A stretch of DNA of 64,000 nucleotides from assembly GCA_022447365.1 (NCBI GenBank), contig JAKVBL010000006.1, positions 62,001 to 126,000 on the forward strand. The letters run 5' to 3'. Numbering within the stretch: the first letter of the stretch is position 1; every line of letters begins with the position of its first letter. Positions 7,709 to 18,760 of this stretch are shown here, piece after piece. The notes under the pieces were generated by a model. It did not search any database, had not been told where the DNA came from, and saw only the letters and a program-made list of their open reading frames with translations. This DNA comes from Oleiphilaceae bacterium (GTDB lineage: Bacteria; Pseudomonadota; Gammaproteobacteria; Pseudomonadales; Oleiphilaceae). The position numbers and the translations under genes are program-made.

Positions 7709-9466
7709 TTACATACTGTCTGGCGCGCTAACACCTAGCAGATTCAGACCATTGCGCAGAACCTGTTGCACAGCAAGGCTCAAGGTGATGCGCGCATCAC
7801 GTACATTATGATCTTCAACAAGCATCTTGTTCGCGTTGTAGTAAGTGTGGAATTCACTAGCTAGGTCACGTAGATAATGCGTCATAGTATGCGGCTCAAA
7901 CTGCTCAGCAGAATTAAAAAGCGTTTGCGGATATTGCGCCAAACGTTTTGCCAATTCAGTTTCAGCTTCGATGGCATTGCTAGTTAGTTGACTTAAACCA
8001 TTTGCTTGATCAACGGATGCGCCTTCTTCTTCCAGTTTGCGCAGCATACTTGCAATACGTGCATGTGCGTATTGGATGTAGTACACCGGATTATCTTTGC
8101 TTTGTGATTTCGCAAGATCGAGATCGAAGTCCATGTGCTGCTCAGCCTTACGCGTCACGTAGAAGAAACGTGCTGCATCGTTGCCAACTTCTTCGCGTAA
8201 CTCACGTAGCGTCACAAATGAGCCGCTTCTTGTCGACATTTGAACGCGTTCGCCACCGCGATAAAGAATTGCGAATTGAACTAGTTTTACAGTGAGCTTT
8301 TCAGGGTCAATGCCTAAGGCTTGTAAAGACGCTTTTACACGTGTGATGTAGCCATGGTGGTCGGCGCCCCAAACATTGATAACGCGTTCAAAGCCGCGTT
8401 CGAATTTGTCGTAATGGTAGGCAATGTCCGATGCGAAGTATGTTGTTTCGCCATTGTCGCGCTTCACTACACGGTCTTTGTCATCGCCAAAGTCCGTTGA
8501 ACGGAACCATGTAGCGCCATTTTTCTCGTATAGGAAACCATTCTCTTGAAGTTTTGCAAGCGCGACTTCAATGCTGTCTTTTAATGATGCCTCAGAGAAC
8601 CAGCGTTGATAGTTCACACCGAACTCGCCTAAGTCTTCGCGTATTTCATCAACGATTGAATCAGCGCCGAGGTCGTAGACCGTTTTGAATCCGTCGCCAA
8701 GTAGTTCTCTAGCGCGAACGATGACCGCATCGATATACAGCTCTTTATCACCGCCTTCATCTTCATCTTTTGGAAGATCTTTATATACATCTTCGGCGTT
8801 TTGGGAGAACACGTCGCCATGCTTGCTTTGCAGGTCTTTTGCGATATCAAAAATGTATTCGCCTTTGTACCCGTTTACTGGGAATTTAATGTCTTGGCCT
8901 TGCAGTTCTAAATAGCGCAGCCAAACACTCGCAGCGAGAATGTTCATTTGGCGGCCAGCGTCGTTAACGTAGTACTCTCGCTGCACTTGATAGCCTGCAG
9001 CTTCTAAGAAATCTGAAACAGTCGCACCATATGCAGCGCCGCGACCATGACCTACGTGAAGTGGGCCGGTTGGATTGGCTGAAACAAACTCAACTTGGAT
9101 CGATGGTTTGCTGTTTGCGTCTGCGCGCCCGAAGTTCTCGCCTCGTGCGAAGATATCTTCGAGTACAGCGAATTGGCTGGCTGAGCTCACAAAAAAGTTA
9201 ATGAAACCAGGGCCGGCTATTTCAAGTTTTTCAATTTGAGCATTGTTGCTGTTTTCGATTTTTGCGCAGATGTTTTCTGCTAAAGCTCGCGGTGCTGTGC
9301 CAGCTTGTTTGGCTAGCATTAATGCAATGTTGGTTGCGAAGTCGCCATGACTCTTATCTTTTGTAGTATCTACCATGACCCGAAACTTAAGATCACCGGG
9401 CAAGGTATTGTCTTGTTGAAGTTCCTGAATGGCTGATTCGATGAGTTGTGCAATGACGTCTTTCAT
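7709..9466 (-). CDS. argS: Arginyl-tRNA synthetase
   Basis: Class I aminoacyl-tRNA synthetase charging tRNA-Arg. It has 585 residues. The N-terminal additional domain is followed by the HIGH-type motif HVGH at 137-140 inside ANPTGPLHVGHGRG. As in many ArgRS, the KMSKS loop is replaced, here by VQMSTRSGSF. The C-terminal helical anticodon-binding domain (DALR type) ends the protein with LLGVSAPDSM. A gap of about 118 bases separates it from priA, and the SPOR gene follows closely. Confidence 0.97.
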   Translation of the reverse strand: MKDVIAQLIESAIQELQQDNTLPGDLKFRVMVDTTKDKSHGDFATNIALMLAKQAGTAPRALAENICAKIENSNNAQIEKLEIAGPGFINFFVSSASQFAVLEDIFARGENFGRADANSKPSIQVEFVSANPTGPLHVGHGRGAAYGATVSDFLEAAGYQVQREYYVNDAGRQMNILAASVWLRYLELQGQDIKFPVNGYKGEYIFDIAKDLQSKHGDVFSQNAEDVYKDLPKDEDEGGDKELYIDAVIVRARELLGDGFKTVYDLGADSIVDEIREDLGEFGVNYQRWFSEASLKDSIEVALAKLQENGFLYEKNGATWFRSTDFGDDKDRVVKRDNGETTYFASDIAYHYDKFERGFERVINVWGADHHGYITRVKASLQALGIDPEKLTVKLVQFAILYRGGERVQMSTRSGSFVTLRELREEVGNDAARFFYVTRKAEQHMDFDLDLAKSQSKDNPVYYIQYAHARIASMLRKLEEEGASVDQANGLSQLTSNAIEAETELAKRLAQYPQTLFNSAEQFEPHTMTHYLRDLASEFHTYYNANKMLVEDHNVRDARITLSLAVQQVLRNGLNLLGVSAPDSM

Positions 9467-9584
9467 GATGCTCCGAGAGATAGATGTTCGATAACACGAA
9501 ATTTGGGGCGCGTATTATCTATAATTCTAGGCTCTAGTGAAAGAAGCTGCACACCGAAACTCGGCTTATTTTTCAAGATATTGC

Positions 9585-11795
9585 TTAGCTTGTTTCGATA
9601 GGGTCGATATCGATGCTTAGTCGGAGTTTGTGTTGTTTAACGCTCTGAATAAAATGCAGAGCATATTGTTGGGCGATATAGCGTTGTTTGTTGTCTTTGC
9701 CAAAGCAATGTAAGTAGTGTCGAAAGCTGTTTTGCTTGCGACTAATGCTTGCAGCTAAAGGGCCGGCAATGAATAAGTCAGCGAGTTCTTCTTGGTCGAG
9801 TAAATATTGCTTGAGGTGTGTGAGGTGCTGTTCGCCCGATACAGGATCCGGCGTTTCCGAGCGAATCGTCATAAGTTTACTAAATGGTGGCAGTGCGCAG
9901 AGCTGTCTTTCTCGCAACTCATTTTCCATAAAGCTGTGATAATCGTGTTGTTTTAAGGTCTCGAAGAGTGAGTGCTCGGGTTGGCGTGTTTGTATCGCTA
10001 CATGCCCTGCTTTTTCTCCGCGGCCAGCCCTGCCCGCAACTTGCAATAATTGTTGAGCACCTTTTTCCATTGCCCGGAAATCTGAGCTAAAAAATAGGCC
10101 GTCCGCATCGACGACAACAACGAGTGTGACGTCTGGAAAATCATGTCCTTTTGCAAGCATCTGTGTGCCTACAATTAAGCAAGGGGAGCCATCTCGAATC
10201 TCTGTGATGCATTCGTCCAATTGTGTTTGGTTTTTAATGTTGTCGCGATCGAGGCGCAGCGTTCGGGTATGCGGGAAATAATAATTAAGTATTTGTTCTA
10301 TACGTTCTGTGCCTGCACCAACTGCATTCACATTTGTACCTTGGCACTCTGGACATTGGTGGCTGATCTGATGTTTGTGGTCGCAATGATGACAATGTAG
10401 ATACGCAGGAGTGTTGTGCACGGTCATTCGCGCGTCACAGTTAGGGCAGTGGCATATCCAGCCACAATCAAAGCACATTAAACTCGGCGCGAGACCTCGG
10501 CGGTTATGGAAAATAATGACCTGATTGTTTTGATCAATTTCTGATTTGATGCGTGCCAATGTTCGTGGGCTAAGAATGTCCTTAGACTTTAGCGCTCTCA
10601 TATCTTCAAGGCTGACGCTGGGCAATACGCTTTTCTTGGCACGATGTTTCAGTGTTAAGTGTTTGAATCGTCCTTCCAGAATGTTGAGAGAGCTGTCTGA
10701 TGAAGGGGTGGCGCTGCCAAGAATAACAGGGCATTGGTTGAGCTGCGCCCGTTTAACAGCGATGTCTCTAGCAGAATATTTAAACCCTTCGGTCTGTTTG
10801 TATGAGTTGTCGTGTTCTTCATCGATAGTTATCAGGCCTAGGTCTTGATATTCGAGAAATATTGCGGATCTTGTCCCGATGAGAACTTTGGCTTGCCCGC
10901 TGCTGCATAGTTGATGGGTGATCAGCTTTTCTTTATTGCTCATTTCTGAGTGGTAGACGGCCACGGGGATGCCAAGTTGGCTTTGGAAGCGTTTAAATGT
11001 TTGAGGTGTCAGGTTGATCTCTGGCACCAGAATCAGTGCTTGTTTATTTAAGCTCAGGCAATGTTTTACGGCTGCAATGTATACTTCAGTTTTACCACTG
11101 CCGGTAATGCCCTCAAGCATGAACGGGGTGAATTGATCGAAGTTTCGAATGATGCCATCAACCGCTATTTGTTGCTCTTGATTAAGTCCGTATGAAATCG
11201 TGTCTTCGTGGACTTGCATTGCTTGGCTTTGCTGTTGGGATAATTGTTTCTCAATATATCCTTGTTGTTCGAGTGATTTAAATTGCGCGCCGGTAAAGCC
11301 AAGCATGCGCAGCGCATCTGCCCAAATTCCTGTTGGAGATTCTTCTAGCTGTTTAAGAAGTGCGATCTGCTTATGCGCGTTTCTTTTGCCAGAAAAAGGC
11401 TTGTTTGTTCGAATCCAAAGCGTGTTTTGATATATCGCCTGTGGTTTTGTGTTGCGCAGTGCGGTGGGCAGTGCGCTATATATCACTTCGCCGATCGGAT
11501 GGCTGTAATAGGTAGAGGCCCATTTAAGAAGTTCGAGTGATTGCGCCTTGAATATTGGGGTTGAATCAATACATCGCTCGATGTCTTTCAGTTTGCTGGG
11601 CTCTAGCAGTGTTTCCGATTTGATATCTGTAATAATTCCACAAATGACTCGATTGCCAAATGGCACAGCAACGCGCATTCCAGGTTGCAATGATCTGTTT
11701 TGCATCGTGATGGGTATGCAGTAGTCGAACTCTTTGTGCAAGGGAACAGGAAGTGCAATAGATGCAAAACGAAGGGGGGATGAAATAGCGCTCAT
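9585..11795 (-). CDS. priA: Primosomal replication restart helicase PriA
   Basis: 3'-5' DNA helicase that reloads the replisome at stalled forks. The start at 11795 (MSAISSPLRFASIAL) gives 736 residues, matching the family; an upstream extension of the open frame to 11885 adds 30 unconserved residues. The N-terminal DNA-binding domain ends near 110. Walker A is GITGSGKT at 229-236 and the DEEH box is at 326-329. Eight zinc-binding cysteines occur as four CxxC pairs (441/444, 450/453, 468/471, 481/484). Helicase motif VI appears as QVAGRAGRG. The ribosome-binding site is weak. It is divergent from rpmE, as in Pseudomonas. Confidence 0.95.
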   Translation of the reverse strand: MSAISSPLRFASIALPVPLHKEFDYCIPITMQNRSLQPGMRVAVPFGNRVICGIITDIKSETLLEPSKLKDIERCIDSTPIFKAQSLELLKWASTYYSHPIGEVIYSALPTALRNTKPQAIYQNTLWIRTNKPFSGKRNAHKQIALLKQLEESPTGIWADALRMLGFTGAQFKSLEQQGYIEKQLSQQQSQAMQVHEDTISYGLNQEQQIAVDGIIRNFDQFTPFMLEGITGSGKTEVYIAAVKHCLSLNKQALILVPEINLTPQTFKRFQSQLGIPVAVYHSEMSNKEKLITHQLCSSGQAKVLIGTRSAIFLEYQDLGLITIDEEHDNSYKQTEGFKYSARDIAVKRAQLNQCPVILGSATPSSDSSLNILEGRFKHLTLKHRAKKSVLPSVSLEDMRALKSKDILSPRTLARIKSEIDQNNQVIIFHNRRGLAPSLMCFDCGWICHCPNCDARMTVHNTPAYLHCHHCDHKHQISHQCPECQGTNVNAVGAGTERIEQILNYYFPHTRTLRLDRDNIKNQTQLDECITEIRDGSPCLIVGTQMLAKGHDFPDVTLVVVVDADGLFFSSDFRAMEKGAQQLLQVAGRAGRGEKAGHVAIQTRQPEHSLFETLKQHDYHSFMENELRERQLCALPPFSKLMTIRSETPDPVSGEQHLTHLKQYLLDQEELADLFIAGPLAASISRKQNSFRHYLHCFGKDNKQRYIAQQYALHFIQSVKQHKLRLSIDIDPIETS

Positions 11796-11903
11796 GCTTT
11801 TTAGTTTACTTCGAGTCACTTTCTGGGTCATGTAATATTGTTTTGAAAGTTGAAGGATGAGCATGTTTGTATTTGCATTAGTCAAAATATAATCAATTCA
11901 CGC

Positions 11904-11931
11904 TTGCACTCCGCAATTGTTTTGGTAATAT
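11904..11931 (+). promoter_or_regulatory. Probable rpmE promoter with GC-rich discriminator
   Basis: TTGCAC at 11904-11909 and TAATAT at 11926-11931 are separated by 16 bases. They are followed by TCTCGCCCC, a GC-rich discriminator of the kind linked to stringent (ppGpp/DksA) control. This leaves a leader of about 115 bases before the rpmE ATG. The hexamers are imperfect, so the call rests on spacing and on resemblance to the rplU and rpsT promoters in this window. Confidence 0.45.
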
Positions 11932-12054
11932 TCTCGCCCCAATTTCGGCCCTTGCGCCCTTTTTTGGTGTAAATGGCTCGATGCCTTCCTTGCGGTGCCC
12001 AACGCTAGAGTGAATGACGATGGGTGGCGGCAAACAATGAAATAGGTAGTTAAG

Positions 12055-12267
12055 ATGAAAAGAGATATCCATCCTCGTTACGAGGAAATCGAAGCAAAAT
12101 GTAGCTGTGGTAACGTTATCAAAACGCGTTCTACGCTAGCTAAAGACATTCTTTTGGACGTGTGTTCAGCGTGTCACCCATTCTACACTGGTAAGCAGAA
12201 AGTGATGGATACAGGTGGTCGTATCGACAAGTTCAAGAAGCGTTTCGGCAGTCGTATTGCGAGCTAA
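12055..12267 (+). CDS. rpmE: 50S ribosomal protein L31 (zinc-binding type)
   Basis: A 70-residue ribosomal protein of the large subunit, bridging it to the small subunit. It contains the zinc-binding cysteines of the C+ form: CSC near residues 16-18 and CSAC near 37-40. The length and the ending [11 protein letters not shown] fit bacterial L31. It is monocistronic: a probable promoter lies upstream and a strong intrinsic terminator follows 17 bases after the stop codon. Confidence 0.97.
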   Translation: MKRDIHPRYEEIEAKCSCGNVIKTRSTLAKDILLDVCSACHPFYTGKQKVMDTGGRIDKFKKRFGSRIAS

Positions 12268-12283
12268 TCCGATACAAGAATTT

Positions 12284-12310
12284 AAAAAGAGCGCCATGCG
12301 CTCTTTTTTT
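12284..12310 (+). terminator. Intrinsic terminator of rpmE
   Basis: GAGCGC at 12289-12294 pairs with GCGCTC at 12298-12303 across a CAT loop. The stem extends through flanking A and T runs, and seven Ts follow (12304-12310). Confidence 0.93.
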
Positions 12311-12416
12311 GCACTTATGTCAGCAAATTGCTGAGTGTGAGTAAGCTCATAAGCGCTTCGCTTTTGAGAGAAACATAAAAAGGGCATTGCCCAAATTTTT
12401 AAAACGGTACACTGTA

Positions 12417-13682
12417 ATGGCAGACGATTTAAAACAAGCAGCACTCGATTATCACGCGCAACCACGTGCAGGTAAGATCAGTGTTGAAATCACTAAACCA
12501 ACACTAACTTCACGTGACCTTTCTTTAGCATACAGCCCAGGTGTTGCTGAGCCGGTACGTGCTATTGCTGAAAATCCAGAAAACGCATACAAGTACACAG
12601 CAAAGGGTAACCTTGTTGCTGTTATTTCTGACGGTTCTGCGATTCTTGGTTTAGGTAACCTTGGTCCATTGGCTTCTAAGCCTGTAATGGAAGGTAAAGG
12701 TGTATTGTTTAAGCGCTTCGCAGGTATTGATGTATTTGATATCGAAGTAGATTCAGAAAGCCCTCAAGCGTTTATTGATACAACAAAACGCATCGCAAAC
12801 ACTTTTGGTGGCATCAACCTGGAAGATATCAAAGCACCAGAGTGTTTTGAAATTGAGCGTATCCTTCAAGAGCAGTGCGAAATTCCAATTTTCCACGATG
12901 ATCAGCACGGTACTGCAATCGTAACCGCTGCAGGTATGATCAACGCACTTGAGCTTCAAGGTAAGAACATTGAAGATGCTAAAGTTGTATGTCTAGGTGC
13001 GGGCGCTGCAGCAATCGCATGTATGAAAATTTTGATTTCTTGTGGTATGAAGCAAGAGAACATCTTCATGCTTGACCGTAAAGGTGTGATTCACACTGGT
13101 CGTGATGATTTGAACCAATACAAGGCGATGTTCGCAAACGATACTGACAAGCGTACGCTATCAGATGCTTGTGATGGTGCTGACGTGTTTGTTGGTCTTT
13201 CTGGTCCAGACCTTCTTTCTGTTGAAGATTTGAATCGCATGGCTCCAAACCCAGTTATCTTTGCATGTTCAAACCCTGATCCAGAGATCCAGCCTGAAAC
13301 AGCTCTTGCTGCACGTGATGATCTAATCATGGCGACTGGTCGTTCTGATTACCCGAACCAGGTGAACAACGTTCTTGGTTTCCCATTCATCTTCCGTGGA
13401 GCGTTAGACGTTCGTGCTAAAGCGATCAACGAAGAGATGAAAGTGGCAGCGGTTCACGCAATCAAAGATCTTGCTAAAGAGCCAGTTCCTCAAGACGTTA
13501 TCGATGCTTACGGTGGTGAGGCGCTTGAGTACGGTAAGGACTACATCATTCCTAAGCCGCTTGACTCCCGTTTGCTTGGCGCTGTATCAGCAGCAGTAGC
13601 GAAAGCAGCTGTTGATTCTGGTGTTGCGCGTTTTGGTTACCCAGAGCACTATCCATTGAGCACTGTTGATGACATCAAGTAA
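12417..13682 (+). CDS. NAD(P)-dependent malic enzyme (short form)
   Basis: Oxidative decarboxylation of malate to pyruvate and CO2, a cytoplasmic anaplerotic and NADPH-supplying reaction. The 421-residue protein has only the malic enzyme domains and lacks the phosphotransacetylase-like C-terminus of the large MaeB. The N-terminal domain carries the signature around SDGSAILGLGNLGP and the catalytic FHDDQHGTAIV segment, and the Rossmann domain has CLGAGAAAIAC. The start at ATG 12417 (MADDLKQAALDYH) fits short-form homologues; an in-frame TTG at 12387 is less likely. Codon use is strikingly regular, suggesting high expression. It is followed by a shared terminator with ponA. Cofactor preference (NAD or NADP) cannot be read from sequence. 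Confidence 0.93.
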   Translation: MADDLKQAALDYHAQPRAGKISVEITKPTLTSRDLSLAYSPGVAEPVRAIAENPENAYKYTAKGNLVAVISDGSAILGLGNLGPLASKPVMEGKGVLFKRFAGIDVFDIEVDSESPQAFIDTTKRIANTFGGINLEDIKAPECFEIERILQEQCEIPIFHDDQHGTAIVTAAGMINALELQGKNIEDAKVVCLGAGAAAIACMKILISCGMKQENIFMLDRKGVIHTGRDDLNQYKAMFANDTDKRTLSDACDGADVFVGLSGPDLLSVEDLNRMAPNPVIFACSNPDPEIQPETALAARDDLIMATGRSDYPNQVNNVLGFPFIFRGALDVRAKAINEEMKVAAVHAIKDLAKEPVPQDVIDAYGGEALEYGKDYIIPKPLDSRLLGAVSAAVAKAAVDSGVARFGYPEHYPLSTVDDIK

Positions 13683-13696
13683 TCAATAGTCGTTTC

Positions 13697-13730
13697 AAAA
13701 AAGCCGCATCTAAGTATGCGGCTTTTTTTT
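13697..13730. terminator. Bidirectional intrinsic terminator between malic enzyme and ponA
   Basis: AAGCCGCAT at 13701-13709 pairs with ATGCGGCTT at 13716-13724, with a 6-base loop. The A run on the left and the T run on the right allow it to end both the plus-strand malic enzyme transcript and the minus-strand ponA transcript. Confidence 0.92.
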
Positions 13731-13787
13731 GTTCAAGAATTGAGGACGAAGCCGTGATGAGTAATTCGATCAGCTAAATCGAGGTGC

Positions 13788-16301
13788 TTAGAAAATATCC
13801 TCAGGGCGAGCAGTACTTTCGCTCGGAATGGTGTCGAACTGATCTAAGCTCGGCGGAGTTGCCCGCTCTTCTTCAGGTTTGTTTTCGGTTCTAAAGTATT
13901 CAAACAGTGTTTGTTCTGCATATGATGTCCGAAGGCCTGTCTTGGCATTGATCTTAACGCTAATGATGCCTTCCGGTTGTGCTAAGTGTGCAGCAGGAGT
14001 GTCAGCCAATGCGTCTTTCATAAAATCCATCCAAATTGGTAGCGCGGCTCTAGAGCCGTACTCTCTGCGGCCAAGTGTCTCTGGATTGTCAAAACCTACC
14101 CATACACTCGTTGCGACCTCAGTGTTAAAGCCCGAGAACCAAGCATCTTTTTGATCGTTGGTCGTTCCTGTTTTGCCGCCAATGTCGGATCTTTTGAGCG
14201 CAGAAGCGCGTCGACCAGTACCTTTTTTAATTACGTCTTTCATCATTGAGTGAAGAATAAATACCGCGCGTGCATCTGCAATGCGAGGAGCGGGCTTGAA
14301 GCTTTCTTCAGTCAGTCCGTCTTCAGTGCTTGCGTCACTTTCTTCTTCCGCTGCGTTTTTCTCTACCATGCAGATTTTATCGCAAACAACATAGGGATCA
14401 GATTTGTAAAGTGTTTCACCTTTGCTGTTCTCAATATGAGTAACCAAATATGGCTCGATATAATGACCGCCATTGGCGATCATTGCGTATCCAGCGGCTA
14501 CATCGATAGGTGTAATACCTGCGCTACCTAGAGCAAGTGAGAGGTCTTTAGGCAGGTCTCGCTCGTTGAAGCCAAATTTTGTGATGTGCTTGAGTGTCGG
14601 CTTGATTCCCATGCTTTTGAGTAAGCGAATCGATACAAGGTTTCGAGAGCGATAAAACGCTTCCCTTAGTCTTGTGGGGCCGTAAAATTTGCCACTCGAG
14701 TTTTCTGGTCGCCACGATGTTTCCAAGTTTTTGTCATTAAAAACTAAGGGTGCATCATTGATGAGTGTTGCGGCTGTATTCCCTTCTTCAAGCGCGGCTA
14801 AATAGATAAATGCCTTAAAGTTTGAGCCAGGCTGACGTTTTGCTTGAATCGCACGGTTGTATTTGCTCATTCTAAAGTTGTAGCCACCACTGAGCGCGAG
14901 AATTGCACCATCTTCTGGGCGCAGAGATATAAGCGCAGATTGTGCTTCAGGGCTTTGCTCGAGTATATAAGGTAGGCGCGGAGCTTCAGCTATCTCACCT
15001 GAAACGTCAGCGCTTGCTTCTGTAGGGGTATCTTCTGATGGTGTTGCTTCAGCGCTAAGGGCGCTGACCTCGATAATGTCTCCAATTTTGAAGTGCTCGC
15101 TTAAGTCAGTTGGAGCTTTACCCACTTTATTAATGTTGACGAATGGCGCTGCACGCGATGCATTTGCTATATGGATAACACCTTCTTCGCCAGATAGCGT
15201 GAATAGTTCAATAGATTCTGGCTCTATTCCTGTAATGACTGCTGGAGTAAAGCGCGTTTTAGCAATGTAATTGCGTAGTATCTGTTTCTTTGCAACATCA
15301 TTTTCTTCGCCTGTTAGTTCTACATGGTCCAGTGGCTCACGGTATCCATGACGTTTGTCGTAGTCATCAAGCCCTTTAACTACAGCATTTTGGGCGCTTA
15401 CTTGTAATTCGCTGTCTGTCGTGACGTAAACATTGAGCCCTAGTGTGTAAGCTTCAGAACCAAAGAGTTCAACTGCTTTTTGGCGTGCCATTTCTGCAAC
15501 ATATGGTGCGGCCAAATCAGGTTGAATGCCATGGTAGCCAGCGGTTAGTTCTGAGTTTTTTGCTTCTGAATAATCTAGGCTAGAGATCATTTTAAGCTCT
15601 AGCATGCGGCTTAAGATCCAATCTCGACGAATTTTGGCGCGATCTGGATTCACGATAGGATTGAATCGAGAAGGTGCTTTTGGCAAGCCTGCAATCATTG
15701 CACTTTCTGCCAAGCTAAGTTCATCGAGGTTTTTCCCGTAATACACTTGCGCAGCTGCTTTTACGCCGTAAGCGCGATTACCTAAATATATTTTATTGAG
15801 GTAGAGCTCTAGTATTTCGGGTTTTGTTAAAGCTTGTTCTATCTGAATCGCTAGGAATATTTCGTTGAATTTTCGAACAAAGGTACGCTCGCGTGTTAGG
15901 AAGAAGTTTTTGGCAACCTGCATTGTGATTGTGCTGCCGCCAGTTTTAATTCGACCAGATTGAATTAGTTGAGCTGCCGCACGCCCTAAGCCAATAATAT
16001 CGATGCCTCCGTGCTCATAAAATCGATTATCTTCAGCAGCAATAAATGCGGAGGTTAATGTGGTCGGAATTTCAGAAATATCGACCGGACTTCTTCGCTT
16101 TTCTCCGAATTCAGCAATCTTTTTATTGTCGCTGGTATACACCCGCATAGGGGTTTGTAATTGAGTGTGTTTTAGTTGTGCTGCATCAGGTAGCTGAGGC
16201 GCGAGATACAAATAAAACGCACTTAACAAAATTCCAGCGCCGCAAATCGCTGCGGCAGTACACCACGCAAAAAAGGTGGAAAGTCTCACAAAACGAGCCA
16301 T
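13788..16301 (-). CDS. ponA: Penicillin-binding protein 1A, bifunctional transglycosylase/transpeptidase
   Basis: Class A PBP that polymerises lipid II and crosslinks peptidoglycan, anchored in the inner membrane by one segment (about 10-32). It has 837 residues. The glycosyltransferase domain has catalytic Glu90 in AAEDNRFYEHGG and the GGSTITMQ motif near 121-128. An OB-like PBP1A insert lies between about 320 and 440, with an acidic Ser/Thr/Glu-rich stretch at 417-440. The transpeptidase domain has S493-x-x-K496, SRN at 552-554 and KTGT at 710-713. It is divergent from pilM, a pairing also seen in Pseudomonas. A perfect TATAAT on the minus strand at 16375-16370 could be its -10, but no convincing -35 accompanies it. 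Confidence 0.96.
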   Translation of the reverse strand: MARFVRLSTFFAWCTAAAICGAGILLSAFYLYLAPQLPDAAQLKHTQLQTPMRVYTSDNKKIAEFGEKRRSPVDISEIPTTLTSAFIAAEDNRFYEHGGIDIIGLGRAAAQLIQSGRIKTGGSTITMQVAKNFFLTRERTFVRKFNEIFLAIQIEQALTKPEILELYLNKIYLGNRAYGVKAAAQVYYGKNLDELSLAESAMIAGLPKAPSRFNPIVNPDRAKIRRDWILSRMLELKMISSLDYSEAKNSELTAGYHGIQPDLAAPYVAEMARQKAVELFGSEAYTLGLNVYVTTDSELQVSAQNAVVKGLDDYDKRHGYREPLDHVELTGEENDVAKKQILRNYIAKTRFTPAVITGIEPESIELFTLSGEEGVIHIANASRAAPFVNINKVGKAPTDLSEHFKIGDIIEVSALSAEATPSEDTPTEASADVSGEIAEAPRLPYILEQSPEAQSALISLRPEDGAILALSGGYNFRMSKYNRAIQAKRQPGSNFKAFIYLAALEEGNTAATLINDAPLVFNDKNLETSWRPENSSGKFYGPTRLREAFYRSRNLVSIRLLKSMGIKPTLKHITKFGFNERDLPKDLSLALGSAGITPIDVAAGYAMIANGGHYIEPYLVTHIENSKGETLYKSDPYVVCDKICMVEKNAAEEESDASTEDGLTEESFKPAPRIADARAVFILHSMMKDVIKKGTGRRASALKRSDIGGKTGTTNDQKDAWFSGFNTEVATSVWVGFDNPETLGRREYGSRAALPIWMDFMKDALADTPAAHLAQPEGIISVKINAKTGLRTSYAEQTLFEYFRTENKPEEERATPPSLDQFDTIPSESTARPEDIF

Positions 16302-16440
16302 GTTTTTCCTAGCAGTTTATGAATATAGGTCTATTATCTTAGAAATAGCTTTAATTTTAGGCGGTAACTATTATACGTCTATTTTGAGTGCTTTTAGTAA
16401 AGAATTGTACTGTGTGTGCTTGGTCAAGACTCTCCTATAA

Positions 16441-17546
<1,106 letters not shown>

Positions 17547-17547
<1 letters not shown>

Positions 17548-18110
17548 TGCCAAGTATTAACCTACGTCCGTGGCGCGAAGAACTCCGAGCCAAACGACAA
17601 AAAGAATTTATCGCAATGCTTGTTGCTGTGGCTGTTGCAGCTGGTGGCCTTTTCTTTCTTTGGAATACGCAAGTTAGTGGCATGATTGCAGAGCAAAAAG
17701 CACGTAATTCCTACATCAAAACATCGATGGCAGTGCTTGATAAGAAGACCAAAGAAATTGCAGAGCTTAAGAAGAAGCGTGAACAGCTTCTAGCACGTAT
17801 GAAGGTCATTCAAGACTTACAAGGTACGCGTCCTGTCATTGTACGAGTGTTTGATGAGCTAGTTAAAACTCTCCCAGAAGGGCTTTATTACACAAGTCTC
17901 GATCGCAAGGCTGCACAAGTAGATATTCAAGGTGTGGCAGAATCGAATAATCGAATTTCGGGCCTTATGCGAAACCTTGAAGGTTCTGAGTGGTTCGCTA
18001 ATCCAAATCTAAGAGATGTGAAAGCAGCTAAAGGCGGAGACCAAAGCGCCTTCGATATGACAGTTGCGCAGGTTACACCTGTCTCTGAGCAAGACGATAA
18101 AGGAGAGTAG
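17547..18110 (+). CDS. pilN: Type IV pilus assembly protein PilN
   Basis: Bitopic inner-membrane protein of the alignment complex. It has 187 residues. The conserved cytoplasmic start MPSINLRPWREE is the PilM-binding motif INLRPWR. One membrane segment lies at about 22-40, followed by a coiled-coil region rich in Lys and Glu and a ferredoxin-like periplasmic domain. The ATG overlaps the pilM stop by one base, indicating translational coupling. pilO follows with AGGAG inside the end of this gene. Confidence 0.97.
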
Positions 18111-18112
18111 TT

Positions 18113-18760
18113 GTGAGTTTTGCAGAACAGATGGAAAGCCTGAAAAATTTCGATATTAATGATCTCGACTTTAATAATGCAGGTTCTTGGCCGATACCAG
18201 TAAAAGCGATTGTACTGGCACTCGTATTTCTCCTTATTCTAGGTGGTGGATATTGGTTCATGATTAAAGACCAATATGCAGCATTGGAGCGTGTTGAGAA
18301 TGAGGAAGTCACGCTTAAGCAACAATATGAAAGCAAAGCTTTTAAAGTTGCTAATCTCGATGCATATCGTCAGCAGATGACCGAAATGGAAGAGTCTTTT
18401 GGTGTTTTGCTTAAGCAATTACCTGCAGACACTGAAGTTCCTGGTTTGCTTGAGGATATTACGAATACTGGTTTAGGTACTGGTCTAGAAATCAACAGTA
18501 TTGGCTTAAAGCCGGAGGTTTCTAGAGAGTTTTATGTTGAGCTTCCGATCGATATTTCTGTGCGAGGCACTTACCACGATATGGCGGCGTTTGTCAGTGG
18601 TGTGGCTGCTTTGCCGCGAATTGTGACGCTACATGATTTTGATATTAAGCCAGCTGGAAAAGGTGGTGCGGGTGATTTGACGATGAATATTTCTGCTAAG
18701 ACGTATCGTTACAACCCAGATCAAGGCGGTAAAAAGAATAAGAAGAGGAAGAAAAAATGA
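18113..18760 (+). CDS. pilO: Type IV pilus assembly protein PilO
   Basis: Inner-membrane partner of PilN in the alignment complex that links the PilM ring to the PilQ secretin. It has 215 residues: a short cytoplasmic N-terminus with DINDLDFNNAGSWP, one membrane segment (about 28-46), a periplasmic coiled coil and a C-terminal ferredoxin-like domain. It ends in a lysine-rich tail. It starts with GTG two bases after pilN, with AGGAG at 18101-18105. pilP overlaps its end by four bases (ATGA). Confidence 0.97.
   Translation: MSFAEQMESLKNFDINDLDFNNAGSWPIPVKAIVLALVFLLILGGGYWFMIKDQYAALERVENEEVTLKQQYESKAFKVANLDAYRQQMTEMEESFGVLLKQLPADTEVPGLLEDITNTGLGTGLEINSIGLKPEVSREFYVELPIDISVRGTYHDMAAFVSGVAALPRIVTLHDFDIKPAGKGGAGDLTMNISAKTYRYNPDQGGKKNKKRKKK

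Noticed and set aside
9545..9580. Short hairpin CCGA-AAC-TCGG followed by Ts between argS and priA
   Set aside because: Only a 4-bp stem, and the T run is on the plus strand, where no gene precedes it.
16420..16440. TATAAC before pilM as a promoter
   Set aside because: No acceptable -35 at 15-19 bases upstream; the pilM promoter remains unidentified.
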